Of a stretch of DNA of 64,000 nt, positions 26,837 through 36,813 are shown piece after piece. The DNA is taken from contig NZ_JAUSTT010000009.1 of NCBI RefSeq assembly GCF_030812995.1, forward strand, positions 1 to 64,000. Reading direction: 5' to 3'. Below the pieces are notes generated by a model. The model was not told the origin of the DNA, made no database searches, and saw only the letters and a list, made by a program, of their open reading frames with translations. Numbering within the stretch: the stretch's first letter is position 1; every line of letters begins with the position of its first letter. Source of the stretch: Bacillus chungangensis (lineage in GTDB: Bacteria > Bacillota > Bacilli > Bacillales > Bacillaceae_C). Made by a program: the position numbers and the translations under genes.

Positions 26837-27466
26837 TTAAAATTCGCTAATTAATTCTTTTAATTTTGCACTTGCCGATTTCGGACTATCAGCGCTTGTA
26901 ATGGCGCTTCCGACGATTGCGATATCAACAATGCTGTTTTTAAGCTCACCGATTGTTTTCTCAGAGATGCCGCCAGCCATAGCAACGTGCAAAGCTTCCG
27001 TTCCTTCTACTAACTGCATTAATGAAGGGCTTGCCAATGTACCTTCCTCCTGCATGTCTTTTCCAACATGCAAACAAACTAAGTCAACCCCTAGTTCATT
27101 TAGCTCTCGAACACGATTCTGTTGTTGGACGCCAAGTAAATCTACCATTATTTTCTTATGATGTTGGCGAGCCACTTCAAGCGTTTCTTTAATCGTGTTA
27201 TCGTGAGAAAAGGCCATCACCGTGATGATATCTGCTCCGGCAGCAAATGCTTGTTTTGCTTCATGTTTTCCAGCATCACATGTTTTCATATCGGCAACAA
27301 TCGTTTTATGCGGATATTGATGTTTTATTTTTCGGACAATCTCCATGCCGTACTCTTTAATCACACCTGTACCGACTTCAATCCAGTCAATATATTCATG
27401 CGTTTCCTCTAATATGCCAAAGCAGGCCTCTTCTGATAAGCGATCAAGCGCCAATTGAATTTTCAT
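26837..27466 (-). CDS. hxlA: 3-hexulose-6-phosphate synthase family protein (HPS/KGPDC)
   Basis: A 209-residue TIM-barrel protein of the orotidine-decarboxylase suprafamily. The metal and catalytic motif DxKxxD is ADMKTCDAGKHEA near residue 60. The phosphate loops include VAMAGGI and IVGSAIT. The match to HxlA-like synthases is good, which would join formaldehyde to ribulose-5-phosphate. The 3-keto-L-gulonate-6-phosphate decarboxylases share all these motifs and cannot be excluded. The ATG at 27466 has AGGAGAG upstream. It is the last gene of the operon, while its usual partner (6-phospho-3-hexuloisomerase) is encoded 8 kb upstream in the same operon. Confidence 0.8.
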   Translation of the reverse strand: MKIQLALDRLSEEACFGILEETHEYIDWIEVGTGVIKEYGMEIVRKIKHQYPHKTIVADMKTCDAGKHEAKQAFAAGADIITVMAFSHDNTIKETLEVARQHHKKIMVDLLGVQQQNRVRELNELGVDLVCLHVGKDMQEEGTLASPSLMQLVEGTEALHVAMAGGISEKTIGELKNSIVDIAIVGSAITSADSPKSASAKLKELISEF

Positions 27467-27549
27467 TGTTTTTTCTCTCCTATTATCTTTGAATAAGAAA
27501 ACATCCATAGAGACATGTTGTTCCCTATGGATGTGTGATGTTGTTCTGT

Positions 27550-28386
27550 TTATATACCAGAATACGCCATGAATCCTCCGTCTACTGGAACGGTAATGCC
27601 TGTTACAAAACCGGAGTAATCTTCATCGATAAGCCACAGCAAAGTCCCAACTAAATCATTCGGCTTCCCGAAGCGTTTCATTGGGGTATTCATCAAAATT
27701 TTCTTAGATCGAGAAGTATGTGACCCGTCTTTATTTAAAAGCAACTCTCGATTTTGTGTCGTTAGAAAAAAGCCGGGTGCAATTGCATTGACACGCAGTC
27801 CTGTCTCAGCGAAATGGACAGCCATCCACATTGTAAAGTTGTTAATTGCTGCTTTTGCTCCACTGTAGGCAGGAACTTTTGTCATTGGCGAGTAGGCGCT
27901 CATGGAAGAAACGTTGATAATGACAGGAGCATCCTGTTTCAACAGTTCTTTTCCAAATACCTGACTCGTCAAAAATGTACCAGTAAAGTTGCTGGCAAAC
28001 ACTTTCGAAAAACCGGCCTCTTCTAATTCAAAAAAAGATTTCTCAGATGGTTGCTCTTCATATGTTTCGCATGCTGTGATGGCATCGGGATGATTTCCAC
28101 CCGCTCCGTTAATTAAAATATCTATCCGCCCAAAGGTCTTCACAATTTTTTCTTTCGCAGCTTCTAATGAAGCGCGATCTAAGACATCTGCCGCAACCGC
28201 AATTGCTATTCCCCCGGCAGCTTTGATCTCTACTGCAACAGCTTCTCCTTTTTCAACTGTTCGATTTAAAATGGCCACTTTAACACCCTGGCGCGCAAGC
28301 TCCCGTGCCATTTCCGAACAGAGCACCCCACTGCCGCCCGTAATAACAGCTGCTTTACCTTGTAAGTTGTCATGAATCGGAAACAT
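27550..28386 (-). CDS. uxuB: D-mannonate oxidoreductase (fructuronate reductase), SDR family
   Basis: A 278-residue short-chain dehydrogenase. The cofactor loop is ITGGSGVLCSEMARELA. The active site has NVSSMSAYSP and YSGAKAA (Y-x3-K variant). The C-terminus is VTGITVPVDGG. The N-terminus and the insertion GGNHPDAITACETYEEQ are those of the Bacillus YjmF/UxuB type, which interconverts D-fructuronate and D-mannonate with NAD(P)H. The gene follows uxuA with a 12-base gap. This is not the long-chain UxuB of E. coli. Confidence 0.88.
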   Translation of the reverse strand: MFPIHDNLQGKAAVITGGSGVLCSEMARELARQGVKVAILNRTVEKGEAVAVEIKAAGGIAIAVAADVLDRASLEAAKEKIVKTFGRIDILINGAGGNHPDAITACETYEEQPSEKSFFELEEAGFSKVFASNFTGTFLTSQVFGKELLKQDAPVIINVSSMSAYSPMTKVPAYSGAKAAINNFTMWMAVHFAETGLRVNAIAPGFFLTTQNRELLLNKDGSHTSRSKKILMNTPMKRFGKPNDLVGTLLWLIDEDYSGFVTGITVPVDGGFMAYSGI

Positions 28387-28398
28387 TTAAAAATCCTC

Positions 28399-29460
28399 CT
28401 ATTTTTCAGCTTGGTAGGCATCCCATAATCCGTGGAGATACATAATTCCGAGGGCCCGGTCGTATAATCCGTAGCCAGGCCTACATTGTTCGTTCCAAAT
28501 ATGTCTGCCATGATCCGGTCTTACATATCCTTCATATTGCTGGTCAGAAAGCTCTTTTATTACACTTTTAATATCGATTGACCCATCTGCTGTTAAATGA
28601 GAAGTCTCAATGAAGTCGCCGTTTTCAAAAATTTTCACGTTTCTAATATGGGCGAAAGGCGACTTGCCGGCAAATGTAGCTGCTAGCTTGACCATATTAT
28701 TGTTAGGATTTGCACCTAATGAGCCTGTACAAAATGTTATTCCGTTTGATGGAGAATGAGAGATTTCAAGTAATTTTTCCAAACTTTTTTCCCCTGTCAT
28801 AATACGCGGCAGTCCAAAAATAGACCACGGTGGATCATCAGGGTGGATAGCCATTTTAATGCCTGCTTCTTCGGCAACAGGAAGAATGGCACATAAGAAA
28901 TAAGCGAGATTATCCCAAAGATGCTCTTCTGTCATATTTTCATATGCTTGAAACAGCTCTTGAATTCGCTCCATTTTTTCCGGTTCCCAGCCAGGCAATG
29001 TCAAATCAGATGAAGACGAAACGATTTGAATAAGCTCCTTAGGATCGAGGTTTTCCACTTTATTTTTTTCATAAAATAACGCAGTTGATCCATCAGGCAT
29101 AAGGCGGAATAAATCTGTCCTCGTCCAATCAAAGATCGGCATGAAATTATAGCAGATCACTTTCACACCAAACTCTCCTAAGTGGCGAATCGTTTGTTTG
29201 TAGTTTTCAATGTACATATCCCGTTCTTTATTGCCAAGTTTTATTGCTTCATGGACATTTACACTTTCCACTACTTCTGCATGAAAACCAAATGATTGAA
29301 TATAGTCTATTTCTGAACGAATTTCATCTCTTTCCCAAACAGCTCCAACTGGCTTTTCATGCAAAGCCCAGACGATTCCTTTCACACCCGGAATCTGTTT
29401 CACTTGATCAAGATGAACCGTATCATTGTTTCTGCCATACCAGCGAAATGTCATATTCAA
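28399..29460 (-). CDS. uxuA: Mannonate dehydratase
   Basis: A 353-residue UxuA, which dehydrates D-mannonate to 2-keto-3-deoxygluconate using a divalent metal. Diagnostic stretches are MTFRWYGRNNDTVHLDQV, VICYNFMPIFDWTRTDL and MAIHPDDPPWSIFGLPRI. FCTGSLGANPNN and HIRNVK supply further metal-site residues. It starts with TTG at 29460, or ATG two codons later, after GGGGTGA. Length is normal. It is next to uxuB and the KDPG aldolase gene. Confidence 0.95.
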   Translation of the reverse strand: MNMTFRWYGRNNDTVHLDQVKQIPGVKGIVWALHEKPVGAVWERDEIRSEIDYIQSFGFHAEVVESVNVHEAIKLGNKERDMYIENYKQTIRHLGEFGVKVICYNFMPIFDWTRTDLFRLMPDGSTALFYEKNKVENLDPKELIQIVSSSSDLTLPGWEPEKMERIQELFQAYENMTEEHLWDNLAYFLCAILPVAEEAGIKMAIHPDDPPWSIFGLPRIMTGEKSLEKLLEISHSPSNGITFCTGSLGANPNNNMVKLAATFAGKSPFAHIRNVKIFENGDFIETSHLTADGSIDIKSVIKELSDQQYEGYVRPDHGRHIWNEQCRPGYGLYDRALGIMYLHGLWDAYQAEK

Positions 29461-29476
29461 AAGAAGTCACCCCGAC

Positions 29477-30100
29477 TTATTCTTTGATTGCTTCTATATA
29501 CTGTTTACAAAGTGCTTCGACTGCTTTCTTTCCATTATTCAAATAAGCACGATTCAAATCGCTTCCAATCCCAACAGCAGCTGCCCCTGCTTCAAGCCAT
29601 TCATTCACATTGCTTAAATTGACCCCACCCGTCGGCATCAAGCGAACTTGCGGAAGCGGACCTTTCACAGCAGAAATAAAGGAAGGATCAAATTGATTTG
29701 CAGGAAACAGCTTCACAATTCGGCAGCCGCTCTCCCACGCATTTACGACTTCCGTAATGGTCATGCAGCCCGGAAAATAAGGAACACTGTAACGGTTGCA
29801 CAACTCGGCAATACCTGCCTGGAAATGAGGGCCAACGATAAATTTTGCACCATTTAAAATCGCGTGGCGAGCTGTTTCCGAATCTAATACCGATCCCGCT
29901 CCGATTAATGCCTCTTTCCCACTTAACGCTTCAAACACCTTTGCGATTTCCGGAGTCGTATACGTTAATTCAATGATTTGAAATCCTCCGTTTATCGCAG
30001 CTTCAGAAATCGCAATTGCCTCTTCTGCATCCGTACCACGAACAACAGCAACAAGTTTCGCATCTTCTACTTTATTTAAGACGTTCATATTTTGGTTCAT
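29477..30100 (-). CDS. eda: KDPG/KHG aldolase
   Basis: A 207-residue class I aldolase that splits 2-keto-3-deoxy-6-phosphogluconate to pyruvate and glyceraldehyde-3-phosphate. The catalytic Glu lies in IIELTYTTPE, the phosphate-binding residues in LIGAGSVLD and the Schiff-base Lys in CRIVKLFPANQF. MPTGGVN closes the site. The ATG at 30100 is preceded by AAGGAG, which lies inside the end of the dehydrogenase gene; the intergenic gap is four bases. Confidence 0.93.
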   Translation of the reverse strand: MNQNMNVLNKVEDAKLVAVVRGTDAEEAIAISEAAINGGFQIIELTYTTPEIAKVFEALSGKEALIGAGSVLDSETARHAILNGAKFIVGPHFQAGIAELCNRYSVPYFPGCMTITEVVNAWESGCRIVKLFPANQFDPSFISAVKGPLPQVRLMPTGGVNLSNVNEWLEAGAAAVGIGSDLNRAYLNNGKKAVEALCKQYIEAIKE

Positions 30101-30104
30101 CTTA

Positions 30105-31133
30105 CTATTCTCCTTCATCAAAAACGATGACCGCTTTCCGTACCTCATTTGGGTTTTGTTCTACAAATGAAAATGCTTTTTTCACATCTTTTAAAGGAAA
30201 ACTATGTGTGATAAAACCGTCCGTTTTTAGTTTTCCTTCATTTAATAAGGCCACAACTTTAGCAAATTGGTTCGTTTGGAGACGCGAGCCGACTATTGTA
30301 ACTTCCTTTTTCGTAATCGGCAATTGGGAGATTGCAGCCGGCCGCTCATCAAAGCCTAAAACGACTACTGTTCCAGCAGGGGACACAATATTGACACCTA
30401 ACTCAAATGTAGAAGGCAGACATACTGCATCAATAACAACATTCGGCCCTTCTCCGTCCGTTAGTTCCAACACGCGCTCTTCAACAGATTCTTTAGAGGC
30501 ATCAATGATGACATCTGCACCATTTTCTTTTGCAAATAGCAAACGCTCCTCCTTTAAATCGGAAATGATCACTTTCGCACCAGCAAGCTTTGCCATTTTT
30601 AATATGCAAATCCCGATCGGACCGCTTCCTTGAATAAAAATAGTATCATCTTCTTGAACATTGCCGCGCCAAACTGCTTGTGCTCCGATTGTATAAGGCT
30701 CTGCTAATACGATTTCATCCCATCTAAGAGAAGCATCAACAACATGAAGCTGCTTTTCCGGGAGAACGACAAATTCCCTCATGCCGCCGTCTTCATGGAC
30801 ACCAAATACGGATAACTGTTCACATACATTAACGCGGCCTTTTCGGCATGCATAGCAAGTGCCGCAATAACGGATTGGTTCAATAATGACGTGATCTCCT
30901 GCCCTTAACGTTGAAACTTTGTCGCCAACTTCAACGACTTCCCCTACTACTTCATGGCCAACAATGCGGGGATATGTAGCTAATGGATTAGTGCCATGGT
31001 AAATATGCATATCAGATCCGCAAATCCCAACCCGTTTTATTTTTACTACTACTTCATCAGGGCTTTCAATCAGAGGTTTTTCTACATCGATCATAACCAT
31101 TTCCAACGATTTCGAAATTTCAACTGCTTTCAT
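30105..31133 (-). CDS. Zinc-dependent alcohol dehydrogenase (YjmD/L-gulonate 5-dehydrogenase-like)
   Basis: A 342-residue medium-chain dehydrogenase. The catalytic zinc ligands are in [11 protein letters not shown] and GHEVVGEV. The structural zinc site is [15 protein letters not shown]. The NAD loop is [12 protein letters not shown]. Close relatives occur in hexuronate loci (YjmD) and include L-gulonate/L-idonate 5-dehydrogenases, which make fructuronate or 5-ketogluconate. In this operon oxidation of L-gulonate to D-fructuronate, the UxuB substrate, is the most sensible role; that is inference. Confidence 0.8.
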   Translation of the reverse strand: MKAVEISKSLEMVMIDVEKPLIESPDEVVVKIKRVGICGSDMHIYHGTNPLATYPRIVGHEVVGEVVEVGDKVSTLRAGDHVIIEPIRYCGTCYACRKGRVNVCEQLSVFGVHEDGGMREFVVLPEKQLHVVDASLRWDEIVLAEPYTIGAQAVWRGNVQEDDTIFIQGSGPIGICILKMAKLAGAKVIISDLKEERLLFAKENGADVIIDASKESVEERVLELTDGEGPNVVIDAVCLPSTFELGVNIVSPAGTVVVLGFDERPAAISQLPITKKEVTIVGSRLQTNQFAKVVALLNEGKLKTDGFITHSFPLKDVKKAFSFVEQNPNEVRKAVIVFDEGE

Positions 31134-31144
31134 TTTTAAACCAC

Positions 31145-32419
31145 CTATTCAAATAGACTTGGAAGGAACAGTGTTACTTGCGGTACAAAAGCTACAAGTA
31201 ATAAAATAGCTAAACTGACGCCTAAAAAAGGCACTAGTTCTCTCGTTGTCTTGCCAATCGATACTTTGCCAATTTGGGAAGCGACAAATAAACAAACACC
31301 AACAGGCGGAGTCACTAATCCAATTACTAAGTTAAGAACCATCATGACACCGAATTGTACTGGGTCCATTCCGACCGATACAGCTACTGGCAATAAAACT
31401 GGGAATAAAATCACAAGTGCCGCAATCGTCTCCATAAATGTTCCAACAAACAACAGTAATAAGTTAATGAGTAAAATAACAACAATCGGGTTTGATGAAA
31501 TGCTTAAAATCGCATTTGCTACTAATCCTGGAATTTGTTCACTAACCATAATCCAGCCAAATAAATTTGCAAAACCTACTAACAACATAATCGAGGCTGT
31601 ACTAGTCATGGACGATAGCATGATTTCTGGAATTTTTCGCAAAGGCAATTCTTTATAAACGAAAATTCCGATAACAAATGCATATAGTACTGCAATGATA
31701 GAAGCTTCTGTTGGTGTGAAATAGCCGCCTAATATACCAAATAAAATGATAATGGTCATAAAGAGCGCCCAAAACGCGCCAGTGAAACTTTTCCAAATTT
31801 CTCTGAATGATTTCCGTTCGCCTTTTGGATAATTGCGTTTCACAGAAATAATATAGGTTGGAATCATTAATCCAAATCCTAGCAGAATTCCTGGTAATGC
31901 CCCAGCTAAAAACAAATCGCCAATTGAAACCGACGCTAGCGTTCCTACAATGATCATTGGAAGGGAAGGCGGAATAATTGGCCCCACAGTCGAAGAAGAA
32001 GCAGTAACTGCTGCGGAGAAACCAGCGCCATACCCTTCTTTTTTCATAGCTGGAATCAAAACAGCGCCGATACTAGCCGTATCTGCAAGTGCTGTTCCAG
32101 AAATTCCCGCAAAACCCATAGAAGAACCAACGTTTGCTAATCCTAATCCACCGCGAATATGACCTACACAGTTATTCGCAAAGTTAATAATACGGTCCGT
32201 AATACCCCCGGCATTCATTAAGTTCCCTGCCAAAATAAAACCAGGAATGCAGAGCAAAACAAAAGAGTTTAAGCCACCGAACATTTTTTGAGGAATGATG
32301 GTTAAAGGAATATCAGCAACAATCAGGTATATTAACGATGATATCCCTAAACTAAAGGCTACTGGCACTCCTATAAAAATGAGAATAATAAACGAAACAA
32401 AAAGCAGCATTGCCATCAT
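31145..32419 (-). CDS. TRAP transporter large permease (DctM type)
   Basis: A 424-residue membrane protein with about 12 helices. It contains the DctM blocks [40 protein letters not shown] and [20 protein letters not shown]. These belong to the sodium-coupled elevator subunit. It overlaps the DctQ gene by four bases and is followed after 11 bases by the dehydrogenase gene. It works with DctQ and the DctP-type lipoprotein to import an organic acid. Confidence 0.93.
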   Translation of the reverse strand: MMAMLLFVSFIILIFIGVPVAFSLGISSLIYLIVADIPLTIIPQKMFGGLNSFVLLCIPGFILAGNLMNAGGITDRIINFANNCVGHIRGGLGLANVGSSMGFAGISGTALADTASIGAVLIPAMKKEGYGAGFSAAVTASSSTVGPIIPPSLPMIIVGTLASVSIGDLFLAGALPGILLGFGLMIPTYIISVKRNYPKGERKSFREIWKSFTGAFWALFMTIIILFGILGGYFTPTEASIIAVLYAFVIGIFVYKELPLRKIPEIMLSSMTSTASIMLLVGFANLFGWIMVSEQIPGLVANAILSISSNPIVVILLINLLLLFVGTFMETIAALVILFPVLLPVAVSVGMDPVQFGVMMVLNLVIGLVTPPVGVCLFVASQIGKVSIGKTTRELVPFLGVSLAILLLVAFVPQVTLFLPSLFE

Positions 32420-32910
32420 AATTCTTCACCACCAAAGTGTTCATTAGCCTCTTGTTTATTAAGAAATAGCTGAACAATTTTTACAATCGAATAAAATACT
32501 AAAAATACACTCATGATAAGAATTGCAGCATGTATGACGGACATTTGAAAAGGCATGGTGGCAGAAGTTTGACTGCTTCCAATTAAGATAAATTCATAGC
32601 CTTCCATCACCATCACGACATTTAAAACGATGATCGCTATGTAGATAACGATTTCATAATAACGGCGAAAAGATGTTGATATTTTTGATATGATTAAATC
32701 AACATTGATAAATTCACCACGCAGCAATGCGAGCGGCGCTCCAAAACAAATCGCATAAATAAACAAATATCTTGTTAATTCTTCCGTCCAAATGGCAGTA
32801 TACGGCAGATAGCGGGACATAATCTGTATCGTAACGACAATAATGACACTAGCTAAACTGATGACTGTCAAAAACGCAAGTATATTGTCCAACCATTTTC
32901 GAATTTTCAT
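32416..32910 (-). CDS. TRAP transporter small permease (DctQ type)
   Basis: A 164-residue protein with four predicted helices. The family block WTEELTRYLFIYAICFGAPL is near residue 42, followed by LLRGEFINVDLI. It forms the scaffold for the large permease. The ATGA overlap with the DctM gene shows coupling. Upstream, an unusual 324-base gap separates it from the binding-protein gene. Confidence 0.92.
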   Translation of the reverse strand: MKIRKWLDNILAFLTVISLASVIIVVTIQIMSRYLPYTAIWTEELTRYLFIYAICFGAPLALLRGEFINVDLIISKISTSFRRYYEIVIYIAIIVLNVVMVMEGYEFILIGSSQTSATMPFQMSVIHAAILIMSVFLVFYSIVKIVQLFLNKQEANEHFGGEEL

Positions 32911-33234
32911 CGTTTCTATCCTTTCCTAGAACAAATGCATCTTGGCTATAAGTGTTCATATTTTTATGATCAATGAAAAAAAGTAATTAGCATTATCTAA
33001 GAACATTTCATTAAATGCCGGACAACATTGACGACATTTTCCAGATATCATATACCAAGCACCACGATGGATGTTGGAAATCTACTTTTTTAGCAGCTTT
33101 ACAAAGTAGACAATTGAGCTTTTTATGAGCAACGCGTTTTAAATACGCATATAATGGTGATGCCATGAAAGCTTCAGCATATGGATACCTTTTCATGACA
33201 TCACAACATGATCTACTTTTTGACTATATTTCTA
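32911..33234 (-). other. Gap inside the TRAP operon with a doubtful 61-codon frame
   Basis: The minus strand has a frame at 33011-33196 with two CxxC-like cysteines (LNCLLC) but no ribosome binding site or recognisable family. A neighbouring frame gives GKCRQCCPAFNEMF. Possible remnant of an inserted or lost small gene. Confidence 0.25.
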
Positions 33235-34233
33235 TTACTCTACCTTTAAAATTCTTTCATACAACTCAAATTGTTCTTTTGTAAGTGCTTCTTTTATCGC
33301 AGGAGCCATTGCTTCACGAAACGCATCTTGATCAACATCTACAAACTCCATGCCTTCATCTTGTAATTTAGTCTCAATCTCATTGAGTTCAGATTCATAA
33401 AGATCGTCGCCAAATGCTTGTGCTTCTGCTGCTGCTTCTTTTACTGCTTTTTTCTGCTCGTCAGTTAAAGCTTCAAATTGCTTGTTGCCAATTAAAATGT
33501 AGATCCATGAGTAAACATGCTCAGTGCGGTTCACATATTTCTGTACTTCGTATAAGCCACCGCTCTGAATTAAATCAACTGGGTTTTCCTGCCCATTAAT
33601 GACACCTTGTTGAAGGCCAGTAAAAACTTCATTAAAATCCATTACTTGTGGTTTTGCCCCTGCTGCTTCCCACACTTTTAAGAATAGCGGCACATTTGGA
33701 ACACGCATGCTAAAGCCTTTTAAATCGTTTGGAGTCTCAATTGGCTCTTGTGATGTTAAGTTCCGTGGTGCACGTGTATGGTAATAAAGTGGTGTTAATT
33801 TAACTTTTTCAATGATTTCTTCTTCAATTTCTTTACCAATGTCGCCTTCGATGACTGCTTTCAAGTGATCTAAATCACGAAATACGTAAGGAACTGCCAT
33901 TAAAGCTGCTTTAGGCGACCAGTTTTGCATCGTTTCACCAGAAATAACTAAATCAGCTGTTCCAGATTGAATGGCATTAATTGTATCTGTTTCGCCGCCA
34001 AGTGAATTGTTGGAGTAAATACTAATTTCAATTTGACCATCTGTTTTTTCATTAACTAATTCTGCAAATTTCTCTGCTGTTTTATGCCAAATATGATTTT
34101 GATCCGCTAAATGGCCAAACTTCCATTTAATGACGTCCCCTTTAGATTTTTCACTATTTTTTTCTTTTGATCCACAAGCACTTAACAGCAGCATGACAGC
34201 TAGAATACAAGATAGCCATTTCATTTTCTTCAT
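33235..34233 (-). CDS. TRAP transporter substrate-binding lipoprotein (DctP type)
   Basis: A 332-residue extracytoplasmic binding protein. Residues 1-20 form a lipoprotein signal with lipobox LLSAC (Cys at about 21). The ligand-binding arginine motif lies in FSMRVPNVPLF, and GLQQGVINGQENPVDLI is the DctP block. TRAP systems of this class bring in carboxylates such as uronates or aldonates. It is anchored on the outer face in this Gram-positive layout. Confidence 0.93.
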   Translation of the reverse strand: MKKMKWLSCILAVMLLLSACGSKEKNSEKSKGDVIKWKFGHLADQNHIWHKTAEKFAELVNEKTDGQIEISIYSNNSLGGETDTINAIQSGTADLVISGETMQNWSPKAALMAVPYVFRDLDHLKAVIEGDIGKEIEEEIIEKVKLTPLYYHTRAPRNLTSQEPIETPNDLKGFSMRVPNVPLFLKVWEAAGAKPQVMDFNEVFTGLQQGVINGQENPVDLIQSGGLYEVQKYVNRTEHVYSWIYILIGNKQFEALTDEQKKAVKEAAAEAQAFGDDLYESELNEIETKLQDEGMEFVDVDQDAFREAMAPAIKEALTKEQFELYERILKVE

Positions 34234-34254
34234 CTTTTTTCCTCCTCTAGATGT

Positions 34255-35265
34255 TTATTTCGTTAAATATTGATAAACTGTAGAAGCAATAGTAATGCCG
34301 TTTTGCATGTTCTCCTCTTCGTTTGCCTGTTCGATGTCCCCTGGAACGAAAACTTTTGAGAAACCCGGAGCTGGAGGTACTTGACGGATTTCATCCATCA
34401 TGCGATCCATCTTTTCTAAAAATACATTCAAGTCAGTAAAATGTGCTGGATTAATGGCACAAAAATAATGCCCCAATTTACGTTTCTTATCTAAATCGCC
34501 GTACATTTTAGCGACGTGCGGCCCAAAAGCTGCACCAGCAAGCAGTCCGGAAAAGATGTCAACAATAAGCGACAATCCATATCCTTTCGGTCCGCCAAAC
34601 GGCAACAATGAAACTACTTTTGCAGGATCGGATACGGTTTCACCGTTTCCATCGACACCCCATCCAGATGGAATGTCTTTTTGTTCCTCTTGATACTGGA
34701 GTATTTTCCCAAATGCTACATTCGATGTTGCCATATCTAAAATGAAAGGCTTGTTTGTTTTAGCAGGCACTCCGTATGCAATCGGATTTGTACCTAGAAA
34801 TGCTTCTTTTCCTCCGAACGGTACGACGATTTTATCCGTATGAGTCATTGCTATGCCAATTAAATTTTGTTCAGCTGCCATTTGTACAAAATAGCTAAGC
34901 GCTCCGCAATGGCTGCTGTTAATGGCAGTAATCATCCCTACCCCATTTTCTTTTGCCATTTTCATCGCTTCTTTCATCGCTACATCACCAATCACATGGC
35001 CAAAACCATCATCCCCATCGACAAAGCCAGTGACAGGACCAGTTTTATTAAATTGAATAGTAGCGTTCGGGTTGATTCCACCTGCTTTTAAACGATTGAC
35101 GTAATGCTCTGTCCGCAGCACACCGTGAGAATTGACATTCCGTAAATCGGCGTGAACTAAAATTTCCGCGACCTTTTCCGCATGATCTTGCTGCAGCCCT
35201 GCCTCTTCCAACTTTTGTACAACTAATTTTTTTGCTTCTTCATGTTTCATTGTTACAGTCGACAT
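34255..35265 (-). CDS. Ldh-family (malate/lactate/diketogulonate reductase) oxidoreductase
   Basis: A 336-residue NAD(P)H-dependent enzyme of the family that includes YjmC, YiaK (2,3-diketo-L-gulonate reductase) and ureidoglycolate dehydrogenase. Landmarks are [28 protein letters not shown] with the catalytic His, [20 protein letters not shown] and [21 protein letters not shown] choose the ATG at 35265 because AGGAGGAG lies just upstream; the gap to the isomerase gene is ten bases. Whether it reduces a keto acid in this pathway is open. Confidence 0.85.
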   Translation of the reverse strand: MSTVTMKHEEAKKLVVQKLEEAGLQQDHAEKVAEILVHADLRNVNSHGVLRTEHYVNRLKAGGINPNATIQFNKTGPVTGFVDGDDGFGHVIGDVAMKEAMKMAKENGVGMITAINSSHCGALSYFVQMAAEQNLIGIAMTHTDKIVVPFGGKEAFLGTNPIAYGVPAKTNKPFILDMATSNVAFGKILQYQEEQKDIPSGWGVDGNGETVSDPAKVVSLLPFGGPKGYGLSLIVDIFSGLLAGAAFGPHVAKMYGDLDKKRKLGHYFCAINPAHFTDLNVFLEKMDRMMDEIRQVPPAPGFSKVFVPGDIEQANEEENMQNGITIASTVYQYLTK

Positions 35266-35275
35266 TTTTCTCCTC

Positions 35276-35821
35276 CTACTCAAGATTAGCGTGTTTCTTT
35301 TTCAGTGTTTCGTGTGTATTTTCATTAGATAAACTATCAATAATGGCAGCATCCAAAAGAAGGTGAGCTGCTTGATCAAATTGATTGCCCAGCGGCTGTA
35401 TTGTCGCAGGCTCACTTGGCAGGCGATATTTTGTTGCTGCTGGAATGTACAAGCCGTTATGGCAGAAGCTGTTTTGTAACGCTTCTTGATTTGTCGTAAT
35501 TAGAAAAATCTTTGCCCCCTGCTTTGAAGCGTTTTCATAAATATTCAGTGTTTGCACAGTTTTCGCTGAGCCCGACAACACGATTAAGATGTCACCCTTC
35601 TCAATCGCTGGTGTGGTCGTCTCTCCTACGACAAAGACGGTTTTGCCGCTATGCATGAGTCTCATTGCAATCGCTTTCGCCACTAACCCAGAACGTCCTT
35701 CTCCAGTAAAGAAAAAACGCTGATTCTGCTTTAATAATTGAACAAACGATTCGTATTCATCTTTATCGACTTTTCTACAGACAGCCTGCATTTCATTCAA
35801 TATCGTATGTATGGTCTCCAT
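35276..35821 (-). CDS. hxlB: 6-phospho-3-hexuloisomerase
   Basis: A 181-residue SIS-domain isomerase. [20 protein letters not shown] matches the HxlB active-site stretch. [32 protein letters not shown] and the C-terminal HANLE are all family hallmarks. It converts hexulose-6-phosphate to fructose-6-phosphate in the ribulose monophosphate pathway. ATG 35821 has GAGAGG upstream. Its synthase partner is the last gene of the operon rather than adjacent. Confidence 0.9.
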   Translation of the reverse strand: METIHTILNEMQAVCRKVDKDEYESFVQLLKQNQRFFFTGEGRSGLVAKAIAMRLMHSGKTVFVVGETTTPAIEKGDILIVLSGSAKTVQTLNIYENASKQGAKIFLITTNQEALQNSFCHNGLYIPAATKYRLPSEPATIQPLGNQFDQAAHLLLDAAIIDSLSNENTHETLKKKHANLE

Positions 35822-35837
35822 GATGACCACCTCTCTT

Positions 35838-36794
35838 TTAACGCTCAATGATCAGTTCGTTGTTAATAAATGCATCTACTTCTTCAAAATAAGGAAGCCC
35901 TTCATTATCGCCTGAAACAGTCGTAACAAGTGCGCCTACACCGTTTGCAAAACGCAGTAGTTTGTCCGGCTCGTAGCTATGAAGCCATCCATACACATAT
36001 CCGGCATCAAATCCGTCGCCGGCGCCAACCGTATCAACCGGCGTAACCTTAAAGCTAGAAACCCTTGTCCACATGCCTTCGCGATAAAGTTTAGAACCGT
36101 TTGCACCGTCTTTAATGACAAGATCACGGATATTGTATACGGCGGCGAAGTTTTCCAACTCTGCTTCTGAGTCTTTCCCTGTAATAAGGCGAAATTCATC
36201 TAAACCAGTAAGCAAAATATCGATATCTGGAAAGATCATTTCATACACTTTTCTCGCTTCTTCAATCGACCATAGTTTCAAACGGATATTCGGATCAAAA
36301 GAAATTGGAATGTTCTTTTGCTTAGCAATTTGAATTAATTCTTGGACAAGCTCTACATTTTTTGGATCAATGGCAAGAAATACTCCGGTCAGATGGAGAA
36401 GAGCAACGCCTTCAAGCATTTCATCCTTCATCATTTCCGTTGTAAATGTAGAAATCGGCGACTGGTAACGGTAATAAAAAGTTTTACCTGAACCGTCTTC
36501 CTGAATTTCTTTAAAATTTAATGAAGTAGGATATCCTTCAACAAATTGGACATGAGTCATATCCACACCTTCCCCGCGAGTAAAGTTATAAATGACCCGT
36601 CCAAATTCATCTTTTCCTAGCAGACTAATCCATCTGCTTTGAAGTCCTAGTCTGGCACATCCGATAGCGAAATTCAGTTCTGCGCCGCCCACTTTTCGTT
36701 CAAAATGCGTGACGAAACGCAATGGGCCTGTTGAAATCGGATTCATCGTAATCATTGCATCGCCGATCGTTACTACTTTATATGGGGATAACAT
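35838..36794 (-). CDS. kdgK: 2-keto-3-deoxygluconate kinase (PfkB family)
   Basis: A 318-residue ribokinase-family sugar kinase. The N-terminal GDAMITMNP and VGGAELNFAIGCARLGL form the substrate side. The catalytic C-terminal motif is DTVGAGDGFDAGYVYGW. It should phosphorylate KDG to KDPG, linking the mannonate dehydratase and aldolase steps. ATG at 36794 has AGGAGAG upstream, located within the end of the regulator gene's untranslated spacer. Confidence 0.88.
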   Translation of the reverse strand: MLSPYKVVTIGDAMITMNPISTGPLRFVTHFERKVGGAELNFAIGCARLGLQSRWISLLGKDEFGRVIYNFTRGEGVDMTHVQFVEGYPTSLNFKEIQEDGSGKTFYYRYQSPISTFTTEMMKDEMLEGVALLHLTGVFLAIDPKNVELVQELIQIAKQKNIPISFDPNIRLKLWSIEEARKVYEMIFPDIDILLTGLDEFRLITGKDSEAELENFAAVYNIRDLVIKDGANGSKLYREGMWTRVSSFKVTPVDTVGAGDGFDAGYVYGWLHSYEPDKLLRFANGVGALVTTVSGDNEGLPYFEEVDAFINNELIIER

Positions 36795-36813
36795 CTTACT
36801 CTCTCCTAACACT